64,000 nt of DNA, from NCBI RefSeq assembly GCF_023343835.1, contig NC_064440.1, positions 34,727,537 to 34,791,536 on the forward strand, given 5' to 3'. Source of the stretch: Lagopus muta (lineage: Eukaryota; Chordata; Aves; Galliformes; Phasianidae). The notes beneath the pieces are model-generated. The model was not told where the DNA came from. It saw only the letters and a program-made list of their open reading frames with translations, and made no database searches. Below, piece by piece: positions 24,446 through 37,700 of this stretch (position 1 is its first letter; every line of letters begins with the position of its first letter). Made by a program: the position numbers and the translations under genes.

Positions 24446-25811
24446 TGTGACTATGATTCTCGTTAACCTAAGTTTCATTGTAAAATTAGCTGCAGTATTT
24501 ACAAGTTTACACAGCTATCATCTGCAACAAATCAAAGACATTGATCTGGAATTGTGCTGTAGCTTTGCTCAGGCTGATGATCTCTGTCTTAAAGCAAGGA
24601 CTTAAAGTGTTCACGGTGAAAATAAATGACTTCTTCAGATAAAGAAAGATATTTATAAGAGCTAAGTTCTACCCATGCTATCTAAAGCATAGACAGCTTC
24701 ATTTTAGCAAAGACTTAAATCGCACGCAGCAAAAGACTTGTTCAATTGCAGGTTATGTATCAAATGCTATTGATACCTTTTAGTCAGGGCTCCATCAATG
24801 TCCTGAGTTTTATACTAGGATGGCTTCAGTGACAGCCTCACATCTCAGTTCCAGGATACTCAGCACACCATAGAGCTTTCATCACTTTATTGAGCTCCTA
24901 TCGTGGCTAAATATGATTACTCTGGAAGTGTCCAAGTTTGTTCCTGCTGTCACATTTCTTGACAGACAATCAATATTTGATTCACCACATAATTCCATGT
25001 TACGCTCAGATCTCACTTCAGTGGTGTATATGCTGACAGGGCTTTAAATGTTAGGGAAACTGTAGGCTCAGCTGTTACCTTTGAACTTTCAAATACGCTA
25101 CTGACTTCATGCAGAGCCAACAGGGGGGAGGTCACTCCCCATGATCTATTAGAAAGCTTTCCTTGATTTTGAGTAGCATGTACATGCATAAGGCTGTAAA
25201 TCATGTGATAAGGTCTCCCTGGCTATCTACCCCTGTGCTCCCATCCCTTTCCAGAAAGGACAGTAGCATAAGAGTCTTCACAGTCTTTCTGCTACCATAA
25301 TTATTTATTTTGGTCTGAGGACGTGAGAGAACTCAGAACTGCGTGCTCTCTTGCCAGTGAAGATCACATGTGATGTAGCCTATAGAGCATGACACTACAA
25401 AAGTGGCTAACTCAGTATTACTTAATATGAAGCCCAGGTGACAGATTGCACATTTTAGATACTAACTTGAAACATACAGCTGCAGAACACAGCTATGCCT
25501 CTCAGCATTTGTCATATTCTTTCTGCCCTAGATACTTGCGTGTGCTGCTCATCAATATTAATACCAGAAAAACAGCCAGCAATGAACTGAAATTATCAGG
25601 CACTTGGCTGCAGCTGTACAATGGGCTGTCTGGCCAAGAAGAGCTCTGTGTCAGGCAACCCCAGGTTCCATGGGAAATCATGATAGATGAGCAGAGACAC
25701 CCACCTTGGTGCTTGTGCTCTCAGGGTGGCTATGGACTCTGAGCAACAGCACCAGAAGTCCACCCTGCTGTGTGTCACAGATGGGTTTGGCCCTGTATGA
25801 AAAGCAGTAAT

Positions 25812-26195
25812 TTATAGAATAGCTTAGGTTGGAAGGGACCTTAAAGCTCATCCAGTTCCAGCTGTGGGCTGGTTGCCCCCCACCAGATCAGGTTACCCAG
25901 AGCCCCATCCAGCTTTGAACACCTCCATGGGATGGAGCACCAACAGCTCTGTGCAGCAGTGCCAGGGCCTTGCTGCTCTCTGAGTAAAGAATTTCTTCCT
26001 AACATCTAACCTAAATTGCCCCTCTTTTAGTTTAAAGCAATTCCTCTTTGTCCTGTCACTACTGGTCAGTCTTCCTCCTGCCAAAAGCACCCTTCAAGCA
26101 CTGGAATGTTGTAGAGAGGTCTCCCCTGGACTCTTCTGTTCTACAAGTTTGAAGAAAAAAAAGCCCACATCCCCCAGCCTTTTAATTCTTTTGAT
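25812..26195 (-). mobile_element. CR1 LINE, 3' portion
   Basis: Begins ATTTATAGAATAGCTTAGGT, then GGAAGGGACCTTAAAGCTCA, then CAGAGCCCCATCCAGCTTTG, then the AATTTCTTCCTAACATC and CCTCTTTTAGTTTAAAGCAA blocks. It ends in the CCCACATCCCCCAGCC region. Reverse-oriented CR1. Confidence 0.93.
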
Positions 26196-28525
26196 GGTAT
26201 TTATTCCTGTACTTGATGTATGTATTTGACATCAGCATAACTTGCAATAGTCTCTATGTGGAACTTGCCCTTCAAAATCTACCCTGGCAAAATAATTCCA
26301 GTTTTCTAGCTTTTAAACTTGAGAAACTCCTTCATGGAATGACCTGCATGCTCTGCAAGTGGCACCTCCTTCCCAGCACTCAACTGGGAATCAGAATCAC
26401 AGTGTGGTCCCTCCAGGGCCATCAGCTGTAATCTAGGATGCAGTTGCCACAAAAACTGATGGGATTTACTGTGTGTCTGTCTAAGTTCTCTGAGCTGATT
26501 AACGGCTCAGTGGTAACTACTCACATTTTGGCTGTGAAAGAGTGTCTTAGCAGAGACAGGGCTCCTGTGGCTTGTTTGCACTGCAGTGCAGTCTGTGCAA
26601 AGATCCTGGGAAGAATTCCCTGAGAGGGGGCTGGTATTCACTGCTTGTGTGCACCACCTTATGTGCCCCCCTTTCAGTACCTATCTTTTTCTCAGAAAGA
26701 CATAATAAAATGTCTTGGTTATTTGTCTAGATACAAGGAAGGGCTGTTGGCACTCTTTTCACACATTTTCACCGTCACATTTTGCTTATGGTTGGAGCAG
26801 GTTTGTCTGACCTAGTTCTGGGCTTAACAGTGGAGTCCTGGAAACGTTCCCAGCTGCTCAAGTCAAGCTATTCCTTCAGCAGTAATTAATTGCAGTTCAA
26901 AAGTCCTTCACCAGCCATGTATCATAACATTAACATAAAAAACACGTTCTCTGTGATTCTAAGATTTGAGCATCCTACATTTGAGCAAGCTCCTTATGGC
27001 AGCAGGACTTATATTCACTGTCACAATGGCACCATGGGACCCTAGTTGTTGGTTTCTTCCCACTAAGTACATAGTGAACTGGAAAAATCTGTTTCCTGTG
27101 TACCCATTACTGAACATTATCACAGGATAGAAGGAAGCCTCACATCGTTTTTCATCAGCTGGGCAAGATTTTTCATTCTAGTGTAACTTGCCATCATTTA
27201 CAGCAAAAGTATTTGGGAATGAATTGAAACACATACACAGTAATAACTTAAAAACCATGACACTCCTGCAGAGTGCTTAGCAATTATTACAGATAGGAAG
27301 GTTCATCAGTATGAAACAACTAGCAAAGAAGGAAACTTTGCTTGGAACTAAGGGTACCTAAATCACAATCATTACATCTAAATCACGTAAAGGATGTACT
27401 ACAGAAATGCCCCGTTTTCAACGTAGTGTTGGCTTTATCCAGACCCACACAACTTTCAGTAAGTTCAAACTACACAAGGGACCTCAGGTCCTAAACTTTG
27501 ACAGATTCCCTTGCTCTTACAGTTTACAACCCAGGTTTTCACATTGCTCTTGCTGTTAAGAATATTCAACCTGCAATTTAAAGCGTTGTGCGATTCCTCT
27601 TAATATCTGAACCATCTCAGTATGCCATTTATTACACACATCCTTAACAGACAGCAGGATGCTACTCTAACACCTATTGATTCTACTGCATTATAAATAG
27701 CTAGAGGTTTGCCAATGAAATTCTACTGGAGCATGTATGCTTAAATTAGCTACCAGAGAAGTGAACCACAGGGGAACCTCCTCTTAGCTCTATAGGTCCC
27801 CTGATGGTTCCTTGGAGACTTTCCTGGACCCGAACTGCATCAGCTGTCCTTGGTTCCAACTTACTGACAGCCACAGAGCCAATACCACAAGCTGGCACAG
27901 TGCTCAGACTGGAGCTGCTGGTTACCTGCCCTGGTGAGGGTTGATTTTCTGACACTTGCATTTTGAGGAAGGTCAGTTGCTCCTAGCTGAGGTGCACAAC
28001 CTGAGATGTGTGTTTGGTATAATGGAAGAGCAACTCAATCAGCACAGTGCCTAGCTTCACAGCAAATGCCAGAAAACCTGTGTAATGAGTGCTTCTTTAT
28101 CTGTGAAGAGACTAGGACTGAGATAATTATTTGTTTAAGAAGTCACAATGAATCCTTCCCTTCATAGTTTACATCCCTTTCTTGGAATCAAACAGCTTAA
28201 TTTCCTTAATGCCCTGGCCTAGCCTCTCAGAAGCCAAATTATTTCCTTCCCAATTGTTTGCTCATATAGAATCAAAGCAGTAAGCTTCAAAATGAAATTT
28301 TAAAGCCTAGTGTTATAAAAGACAGCATTAGCTATAAGACAGCTTTTTTTTTTTTTAAGAAGGTCAGAGCTCTGCCTCATTGTGCCAATGGGCACCAGAC
28401 ATCCTTCACCAGAGAGGCCCTGTGTAAAATGGAGTTGCCCTGCTAGCTAGCTGCTAACAGAAAGGCAAAAGATACAGATGACCTGACAGAGTACTCAGAA
28501 GGATCTTCTACTTGGATTGACCACG
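26196..28525. other. Upstream intergenic sequence, no feature recognised
   Basis: No repeat or exon recognised. Strand composition looks closer to balanced here than farther right. Confidence 0.55.
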
Positions 28526-28907
28526 TGTTAAGAGAAACAAACTGGTTAGAAGTTGTAACACTATAATGCAGTGGTAAGGACAGCAACAACAGTAGAATAG
28601 CAGAGCCCCAGGCTGCAGCAAGTGAGGATGAGCTCAAGTACAGCACCTATAGGCACAAAAACAAAGTTAAACAAACCAAAACAACCTGCTTACCTTTAGA
28701 AGGCTGCAGGAACACAGGGATCTCTAGCAAGATACCCTCATCTCCACTGCTAACCCTTAAATGAGGGCTGGGAAGAGGTGGATCCTGGTTCTACCCCTTC
28801 TGATCACACAGGTACACTGCATGCACCTGAGCTCCCTTGGGTTGGCCCTGCCTTCCCACCAGGTGCTCAGTCACTGATTCAGGCTGTGACTTAGCATTGC
28901 CACTACA
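28526..28907 (-). mobile_element. LTR-like dispersed repeat, copy C
   Basis: Third copy of the same family, on the minus strand and about 8.5 kb upstream of the AGAP1 start, still pointing toward AGAP1. TATA-like TCATTTAAGGG at 28,764-28,754 and donor CTAAAG|GTAAG (break between 28,694 and 28,693) are intact. It may begin TGTAGTGG at 28,907 and end near 28,526 with AACA, the TG...CA ends expected of an LTR, but I could not confirm a target duplication. Similarity to copies A and B covers most of its length. Confidence 0.65.
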
Positions 28908-29514
28908 GAAGTAAAGAGGAATAGAAAAGTTTGAAAAATAAACAGAATCAGGTACTTAAAGAACTGTTAGCAATTGAAAAAACTACTAACACTCTGTATT
29001 TGAAAAAGAAATCTCCCAAAAGATGAACATGGCTCAGAGGGAGTTTCTGTAAATGCTACAATAATCTAATACAGTAATTTGTCAGAATTCAGATGTACAG
29101 ATTCAGATGTATTCTCTGTGCTGATAAATGTTTCCACTCCTTTGTAGGGGCTGACTCGGTCATTTTGGCTGCCCTTCAGTTGTTTGCAAGGACTGCCTTA
29201 GTTTCCTGACACTTGGAGAAGGAAGGACTTGTCTCCTTTGTCTGCATCTGAAGGTGGCTGGTGAATTAAAAAGAGAGCTCAACTGTAGTCCAGTAGCTGC
29301 CAAAAGAGGTCTTAGGTATTTTGGGCACAATGCTTCAGTTAAAGTCAAAAAACATGTGTTACAGCCTTCAAAGAAAGCAGAGTTGTTAATTTTAGAGCAG
29401 CTCCCGTGGCTCTATGGTCTTCAAAGTGTTCCTAAGGTGACAAAACTACTACATAACCACAGAGTGAAATGGTTTTATTTAAGGCAATACAAAGCTGAAA
29501 GACCTCAAAGCTTA

Positions 29515-29915
29515 ATTTGGAGGGGACCTGAAAGATCACCTAGTTCCAATCTGCTGCCATGGACTGGGCTGCTACCCACCGGATCAGGCTGACCAGGACC
29601 CCATCCAACCTTGTTCAACTTAGCCTTGTTAAGCCTTAGATTCTCACGTGCCCACTTTTCAAGCACATCCAGGTCCTTTTGGATGGCATCCCTTCTTTCT
29701 GTTTTATCAACTGCACCACTCGGATTGGTGTCATCAGCAAAACTGCTGAGGGTATGCTTGATCCTAACAACTTTGTTGTTGATAAATATATTGAAGAGCA
29801 CTGGTCCCAAGACAGACCCCTGAGGGACATCATTCATCACCAGCTTCCACCTGAACGTAGAGCCATTGAAAACCACCCTCAAGCTGCAACCATCCAATCA
29901 ATTCTTTATCCAGCT
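29515..29915 (-). mobile_element. CR1 LINE: 3' end joined to ORF2 reverse-transcriptase remnant
   Basis: The left part is the CR1 3' end (GGGGACCTGAAAGATCACCT). The rest encodes, on the minus strand, reverse-transcriptase motifs: PQGSVLGPVLFNIFIN, then FADDT, the catalytic palm motif, then RRDAIQKDLDVLEKWA. The open stretch covers about 130 codons but lacks the rest of the enzyme and carries small deletions, so it is an inactive relic. A nested LTR-like element abuts it at 29,916. Confidence 0.92.
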
Positions 29916-30263
29916 TGTTGGGGAACTGTTAGGCCATGGCTAGAACTGGTGATGAAACACCTGCTGAAGGGGAGTGGCTGGCCCAGGGAGTACAGGCAAA
30001 TTATTTGCACCTATGCTCCCCACCTGACCAGAAGGGGTGGACCCAGAGGGAACCCTGAGCTCATATAAGAGCCAGCCACGGAAGGAAGAGCATCTTGTAC
30101 AGCTGGGCTGCTTCTTGTGGGGGAGTGTTGAATGGCTTGGGAACTCCTTCACTAGCTGGCTAAGTTTAACTTTTGTTTCTGTATGTAGTTATTGGTTTAT
30201 GAATGCTTTAGTGCTGCTAAGAATTTGTTAGAAGCAATTTTGTTTCTTTGCAAGTACAATGCA
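29916..30263 (+). mobile_element. LTR-like element (related family) nested in a CR1 copy
   Basis: A plus-strand segment starting TGTTGGGGAACTG and perhaps ending ATGCA, with a TATA box in CTCATATAAGAGCC at about 30,060-30,073. Its layout resembles copies A-C: ACACCTG near the 5' end, then CAGAAGGGGT, then CTCAT(T/A)TAAG just before the start-site region. It interrupts the CR1 ORF2 remnants on either side. The right boundary is soft and no clear target duplication was seen. Confidence 0.5.
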
Positions 30264-30299
30264 CTTAGAGGGTTAGCTTTCTTGATTCTGTTCTTGCCT

Positions 30300-31760
30300 A
30301 CCATGATGCTATCTCTATATCCTTTCTAGGCCATCTTCCTTGTTTCTACTGTTTTGCTTTTCCTTTTCTTCTTTTAGCTACCACTTAATTGCAGCAGTTT
30401 CATGCTTTATCTGCCTAATTTCTTATTCTGGGGGTAGAGAACTCTTGTGCTTTCAGGAAGCTATCCTTGGAGAACTACTAGCTCTATTCAGTTCCTTCTT
30501 CTCTGAGGATGGTTTCCTGGGGGCTCTCATTCACCTATTCCTTAAACAGCCTGAAGTTCAGGGTCCTGACAATATTCTTTGCTAGGTCTATGTTCCTTGA
30601 GGTCACAAACTCAACCAAGGTGCTGCTGCAGCCTAGGATGTTTCTAACCTTAACCTCTTCTATGATCTTTTCTGTGTTGCTGAGAACATGGTCCAGCAAA
30701 GCATCAGTCTAGTGGTCTGTCCAACACCTGAACCAGTCATTAGGGGATTCTAGGAGTCTCCTAGATTATTTGCAGATTGTTTTCTTGCTTTCCTAGCAGG
30801 TGTGTGTGTGGCTGGAAACCCCCTGCTAGGATGAGAGCCTGATTGTATCTCCTCTTGCAGCTGAAGCTCATCAACAGTGTCATCAGGTGGGCTATAGTAG
30901 ACCCAAACTGCCAGATGTCCTTCATTGTTCCAGTTCCTAATTTCAACCTATGTGCTCCTTGCCTTTCACAACTGTTTCTTAAAGGCAGCTCCTTGCAATT
31001 TACCCCCCTCTTAACATAGAGGAAAACTCCCTCACCCTTCCTGCCTTGTCAATCTCTTCCAAATATCTCCTAGCCTTTAATCATGGTCTTCTAGTTATGA
31101 ATGTCATCCCACCATGTTTCTGTGGTAGCCTAGGATCATAGTTTTCCAAGTGCACCACGGTTTCCAGTTCTTCCTGCTTACCTGTGCTGCGTACATTGGT
31201 GGGCTTTCAGCCTCACTGTCTTCTTGGAGGAGCCCTCACAAAAACCTTTGGGACAAATCTGAAGCTTTCCTAAAGTACCAGTGTTCCCTGGCTCTTTTCT
31301 GTTCCTTAGCAGTATATCCCCATCCCCCACCAAATCTACCTCAAAGCCCTAGTGATGAGCCCTGCCAGCTTGCTGCCCAGTATATTCCTGCTCGTCCTGC
31401 TCAGTTGTGCCCCATCCTGTGTCAGCCTTCCTATTTTATCTGTTGTGTTTTGGATTGTAGAAGCCAAAGCTCCAGATGTAACACTATTAATGCAGCCATT
31501 CATTTAACTCATCTGTTCTGCTTCTGCCTGGATTGCAGTTTCCAGAGAGGCTGAGGAGAATGCTTCCTGTGCTCCTGAAGCCTTCTGGCTATTCCCATGT
31601 GATGTGAAGTCTCTCCTAATATTTCTTATGAAACTTCCTAGCTGTATCTTATCCTGGCTTCCTAGCTTTCTTAGCGTCATCTTGTCTACAGTTTTAATTT
31701 GTGCTACTACTCTGAAATGAAAGATCAAGTGTAGACTCGGTCTCCTTGAACTCAACTGGC
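30300..31760 (-). mobile_element. CR1 LINE: endonuclease region and 5' part (decayed)
   Basis: Minus-strand frames give broken stretches of CR1 ORF2: TETWWDDIHN followed by KTMIKG (about 31,070-31,120), typical of the endonuclease domain, then VYYSPPDDTVDELQLQEEIQ (about 30,840-30,900), and FRLFKE with FSKDSFLKAQEF (about 30,440-30,560). Frameshifts and stops are frequent. Order and strand agree with the reverse-transcriptase piece at 29,515-29,915, so both probably come from one insertion. The linker between endonuclease and polymerase was lost or replaced where the LTR-like element sits. The right boundary is approximate. Confidence 0.8.
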
Positions 31761-34700
31761 TTCAGGAAACTACTGACAAAATGGAGTTGTATTTTGTAGG
31801 TGAGGGGCTCAGGACAGATGTGTCTGTGCCATTTGCCCTTACTTCAAAGTAGAATGCATCAGGCTTCTATTGACTCAGATCTTAAGGCTGAAAACCAGTG
31901 GAATTCTGGTAGTAGTTCTCAGAACAGTAGGTGGGATGAAGTAAGAGAAAAGTATGTTGTGGATTGTTACTTTTTTCAGTCATCTTACAGATAGCCCAAG
32001 GACGGCAATGTGATAACAGCTGAATTCTGATGACCTCCATAGGGAAAGTTTGAAGCTATCACTGCGGGCTCCTCAAAGCTCCTAACAAGGCTGCAAGTCC
32101 TGGATCAGAAAGGCTTGAAGTCAAATCGGCCACCATGAAACTTAAAGGGAAAAATATCTCTTGTGGTGTCTAATAGCTTCAGGTGTACTGTCATAAGAAC
32201 TGTAATCAATTTATCTAGTCAGTATTTGATTTTAAAAGGTGCAGGGGACCTTTAGGTATTCCCTGAGCCAATATTTTTTTAGAGATGACTGTAATGTTAA
32301 GCCATATGTAAGGTTAAATATGAGATTAAATAATGCAGTAATTCTTTTAGTTCTTAAGACCGGAAGATGGGATTGGAAACCCAGTCTTCTTACAGCTGGT
32401 AAACACTTGCACATTTGCAGGAACTGTGCATGCTAAACAGACCTGAAATTGCTGTTGTCTTGAGAATGTTTAATCTGGATGGTGAATGGTAATCTAATGT
32501 AAGATACTTGGTTGAAGTCTCAAAACTTAATTTCAGTTTTAAGATAAATAAGTTTTATTGGAAGTAAATGCTTTTGTTAGTAGTATACTGCTCAGAAGGA
32601 CAAGAAGGTTGCTATTTTCTAGGGTTCCTTAGCTTCAGTGGAAGTGTGTGACTGATTGGAGTGGGTATATGGTGTGAATCAGAGACCCCTTGTGTTATAA
32701 AGCCTAGGGGGCACACTGTGCTGCAAATACACTGATTTTTTGAGTCATTTTTTGAGTATGATTCCTCAGCAAGGATCTCTGCAAGATGTCAAGGTGTGCT
32801 AAAGTGAAGGAAAATGAAGAGCACTTCTTCAGTGTGGGTTACAGATGCATGGTATCCTGGGTTCTTAGACTGAATCAACTGTTCCTGCATGAGTATTATC
32901 TGTAGGTTTGTTGCTGGGATTCATCATCTGTTACAGAACTCATGGCAGCACACTGTTTTTTAGGTGCCAAACATCAAGAAGAAAGCATGATGCACCAACT
33001 CTGCATCTTAAGTCTTTTGAAAAGGTACCAAAAAGTCCTTTCCAACCCCTTCAATTCTGTGAAACATGCCTCTAAATGAAAATAGGGAAATAGCTGGGGG
33101 GAAGACAGAGCAGAGCAAAGCAACTTCAAAATGGCAGCGTTGTGAAGAAATAAAGGGAAGTGGGAAGCCACTTCCCAGAAAGGAATTCCCTTTGGGGCAG
33201 TCAGGCCTTTTACAGGAGTGCGTAATCTTAGATTGACTTGAAGCTTCCCCTGTCAAAGTAACCAAAGCTAAGATAACGTAGTGTTCCTGCTTCCTCTAAA
33301 TAGTCTGCTTAGAAACCTTTCAAAGGCATTTTTCAATTATGTTGCAGTAGGGGAATCCCTGCTATCTCTGACCTTATAAGCAAAGTTAGAATCAAGTTGG
33401 AAGTGTGGTATTTGGGATCTGGAGCTAATTGTGGTAACTGGTAGCATGGGGCTGTGTGTAACTGGAACTGCTTTTTGGTTGGGACTCTACCAGGTCTGGA
33501 GAGATGATCAAAATTTAATCCAGACTTCTGGTTCTGTGTTTAGATATTTGTGGGCATCACTCAGAAAATGAAGTGACAGCTGTGTAATACATGGATCTGT
33601 GCTGGCTCTGTAAGGAAAAAGCTTGGTCCATAAAAAAGCATGGCAGTGTTCTGGTGACTATGAATCCTCAAGTGCAATGCATGTCTCATGGATCCCCTGG
33701 CACAAGTGTGCTGGGAAAGAAGTCTGAGCTGTCGTGGTCCCTTGGACGGAGCTCTGGATGGTGTTTACCTTTGGAGGGCAAGTTGACTTCTGTTACTGGA
33801 CAGCTGAGTGGCAGTAAGTGAATTGCTGTTATTCCCTTTCAATGCAGGGAACGCTGAAATGCTTATAGAGTGTTTTAAAGTGCACCTAAAGTGCACTTCT
33901 TGCTGTACAATGCAGTTTGCAGGTATGGTTTTAATAGCACCTATCGTATTTGATATATATAGAAACGTGCCATGGGAATGGGCAATATAAGGCATGAAAC
34001 AAACGGGAGTGTTATCCAAGGGCGAACACCAACAAGTTTGCTTCCAGCTTTCACCTGTCTACTAAGACAATTGTCTGGAAATAGTTAGTGAAATGCTTTT
34101 TGGAGGTGTATAAAGGGCTCAATGTCCAAGTTGTGTGGCACCTGGGTGTTATAAGTCAACATAACGTGAAAGTATAAACTGTAAACCAGCCAGAAGTGTT
34201 GAAAGCTGCTCTCAGCTGCTTCAAAGTATGTGTGTAGTAGCAATAGAAACATGGCTTTGTTGTGGAGGAAAGTGACCAAAACATGGCTGGTAATGAGAAG
34301 AATATATATAAAAAATGGTGCAAAGTGGGGAATAGCATCCACATGACCTCTTCACCCTGAAGAAATTAATTCTGCTCCAAGAGGTTACTGGCCTCCTGAC
34401 AACTGGCCTTAAGAGACTGTGTGGGGTCTTCTGTGACTCAAGTTAAGGCTGATGTTAAGGTAATGGCCAACTCTTTTATTCGTGACCCAATGGGCTTTAA
34501 CAAAACTATGAGTTTGTCAGATATTTGAGACTGCAGATTAATCAACTGTGCAATGGTAATGAGTTGCTATAATGTGTGTGAGAGAAGAGCAGCTTTTGTG
34601 TCTTGTCAAACTCCTTGTGTGGCTCTAAGTAAGGAGTGTCAGCTGTCACTGTGTGGTCAGTGGGCTGCCTTCTGCAGAGTTCTGGCAGTGACATTCACTT

Positions 34701-37700
34701 CAGTGCTTGTTTCTTTGGAGTAAAGGGTATAAGTGTGTTAAAAGGTGATGGGGCCACTTCTAGGTGAGCTGATGAGATCTTTCAAGAGAGTACTTATCCC
34801 CCTGAAGTAGTTTACGCTTGATTCAATGGAAAGAAACATCTCTGTACTTTACCTGAGCTCTTGCTTTGAGACTTTCTGCTTTCTAATGATAAACATCTTT
34901 GCAAAGACCAGAAGAATAGAGTTACTTGGATAAGTCAGTTTGGAGTTCAACGTGTTTTGATGTTTTCTATGGGTAGATTTTATTGCCAGTAAGTCTGTTG
35001 TGAGGATATAACTTTACAACTGGAAGGAGCAGATTTGGAGAATACCAGAGCTTTGTCAGGAAGCTCTCTGAATATAGCAGAACCTTGTAGAGGTCCTCAC
35101 TGGTTTTAGTTCAGGCATTATTCTGTGCCAGTCCCTGGCAACTGTACTGCTTTTAGGCCTCAGTGCCACTGGTTGATACTGAAGGCATTCAGCAGCCATC
35201 AGGCCAGGAGCCTTCTGAGCTGAGCTGGTACAGTGCTGATCACAGAGCTTTGACCCCAGTGTGGAGATAGCCGTATTCTACTGCAGAGTTATTTTGCTTT
35301 TCAAATCTGGCTTGATGTCCTTCCTGCTTAAAGATTCTTGACACGTGTAAATTGAGAAGCCAGAGTGACGAATTTGCAGTTCTGTTAGTGAAGTTTATCA
35401 CTGTATTTTTTTCTACTTGCTTCAGATCACTTATGAGATTGGGAGAGTGAGAACTGAGGTCAACAGCTGAAGAGCCAGGTTTGCAGCCATGCTGCATGAA
35501 CAGGAAAACAGACAAAGCAATGCAGTGTGGTTACCTACTTTACTCAGTTTTAGTTTCCATGTGCAAGGAGCTCTCTTCAGATGATTTAGCATTCTGAATT
35601 GAGCTTATGGTTAGTTCTATGGAAACACTAGCTCTCTGGCAACCAAGCAAAAAGGAACTGAATGGAGAATCATACTGCTTTGCGTAAATCATTGTGCGTG
35701 TGCATTTCAGTACTGCATCTTGAGACAGGAAGAGAAGTTGCTCAATGAATGGAGCTGTTAATCTACTTCAATATGAGTTTGTTTTTTTTAAGTTGGGACT
35801 TATGTAAGTTACTAAATACAGAAAACCATATCTGAACTGAAACTGGATGATGGGGGAGTCATGATGTAATTTCTTTGTGTTCTTCCCTAGGCAACTGCTT
35901 TTGGCATCAATGAATTTGGATGTTAGAAACAGTGACCTTTTCTGTGGCCTGGCAGGTGTGGACAGTGATGCAATGATATACTCTTGAGAGCACATCTAAG
36001 GGTTTAAAACAATAACTCTTTGGTGTTGGTGTTAGGTTGGGTATTGACTAAATTGGGTTGGCTAAAGGAATAGCAGTCATGCCTATTTAAAACCAAGCAA
36101 GATGCAGCTTGCCATCACTAGCTAAAAGGACATGCTCATTCTCTGCAGACTTGGGAGAAGGAGGTGGTACTACAGCCATGCACCAAGAGAAACATGCCCT
36201 GTATGAAAATGTATGTACTTGGTAATGCCCTGATAAACTCATCCAGGCTGATTACGCATACAGAAACATTTGACTGACCTTGTCTGCTGGAGGGGTGAGT
36301 GGATAGAATAAAGGAGATTTAAGTCTCTGAACTGAACATATTTAATACATTGGATTGGAAGTCAGTATCAGTCATCCTTTCCATTTGCTGGATGACTTGG
36401 TCTCTGTAGAGAAATATCCATCCCTCTGAGGGTTTCAGGAGATGCAGTGATTCTTGTTATTTGAATCCACTTAAAGCTCCTTTCCAAAGGCTGCCTCTTT
36501 CTGTCAGTTTCAGAATGTGATGCAGTGCAAGTAATGTGGGTCCCTACAGAGCAAGGATTTCCCCTGTATGTTATGGCCAGTAGCTGATGGCATTCCTTAA
36601 TGTGCCACAGATTGCTGCAGCTCAACATCATCCCTGTCTGGGTTCTGCATCCCAATCGTACAGTTGCTGTCTTGAAGGTACTGTAACCTGCTCCTTAGCT
36701 AAATGACAATGCCCTGAATGTGGGCAGTGGCATGCAGCTGTTGTGCATAATCAAACACTGCATCTGATTGAATGAGACTGCCTGATGCTAGGCTTGAGGA
36801 AGGTAGCGGGCTCAATGCAGGTTTAGTGCTGCCCAGGTAAGAACAAACTGAGGAGAAACAGTAATCAACTAGCACTGAAAGCATGCCTCAGTGTAATAAC
36901 CTGCTTCTGAGAAAGGACCCTGAGGAAAAAGTAAGTTGTGGATGTAGATCTCTGTAGGAGTTTAATTAGTAGTTAGTTGTACTAACTAACTTAGAGTCCT
37001 TAAGAGAAGCATAGTTGCCTTTTCTCTTTAAAAACTGGGCTTCTGCTTTCAAATTATCTTTTTCTTCCTCACTGGGACTGCTAATGATGATCTAATCCAG
37101 GTAAATGAATGCAATAAAGTGATGTTCATAAATGCAATCAGCCACTCATCACTTGGATGAGAAGTGTGATATATATATAATAGCACAGGGTTGCGAGAGA
37201 CTGACAAGAATGTAAGCATGGTACAAATCTTTTTGTAACAAAAAGTCTTTTTACAAACTCTAGCCTAGAAACTAAGTCACCTTTGCCCTGTAAGGTTAGA
37301 TAGGTACTTCGTGCTTCAGCTGGAGCTTCCAGTGACTTCTAAATGAGCATAGCATCAAGTGAGCAGCAACCTAGTCAGTAATTAATAGATCTAGTTGCAT
37401 GTCCCTGTCACCTCGCTGTCTCAGATATGCAGACCAGATTGAGGCACTGAGCCCTTAATGCAGCTCCTAAGTAGCTTTAACTGTAGTGCAGGGATGTTGA
37501 AGGTTTCATTATGCTGGCGTTTATGGAAGCTGAACACTCCAAATAGTGTGATAATACAGAGGTCAAAATTCATCCAGCACCCAAACCTTATTAGCTGGCA
37601 CAGGAAGGCAAAATAGAAGAAGGATGACCGAAGGGTTACTGTATGTAAATAGCTTGTTTTTGTTTCTAGCTGTCTAGACAGCTAGGCAAATGCTAAGGTA

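Noticed and set aside
29505..29897. 130-codon reverse-transcriptase-like frame taken as a gene
   Set aside because: It is a fragment of a CR1 LINE ORF2 fused to the CR1 3' end and cannot encode a whole enzyme.
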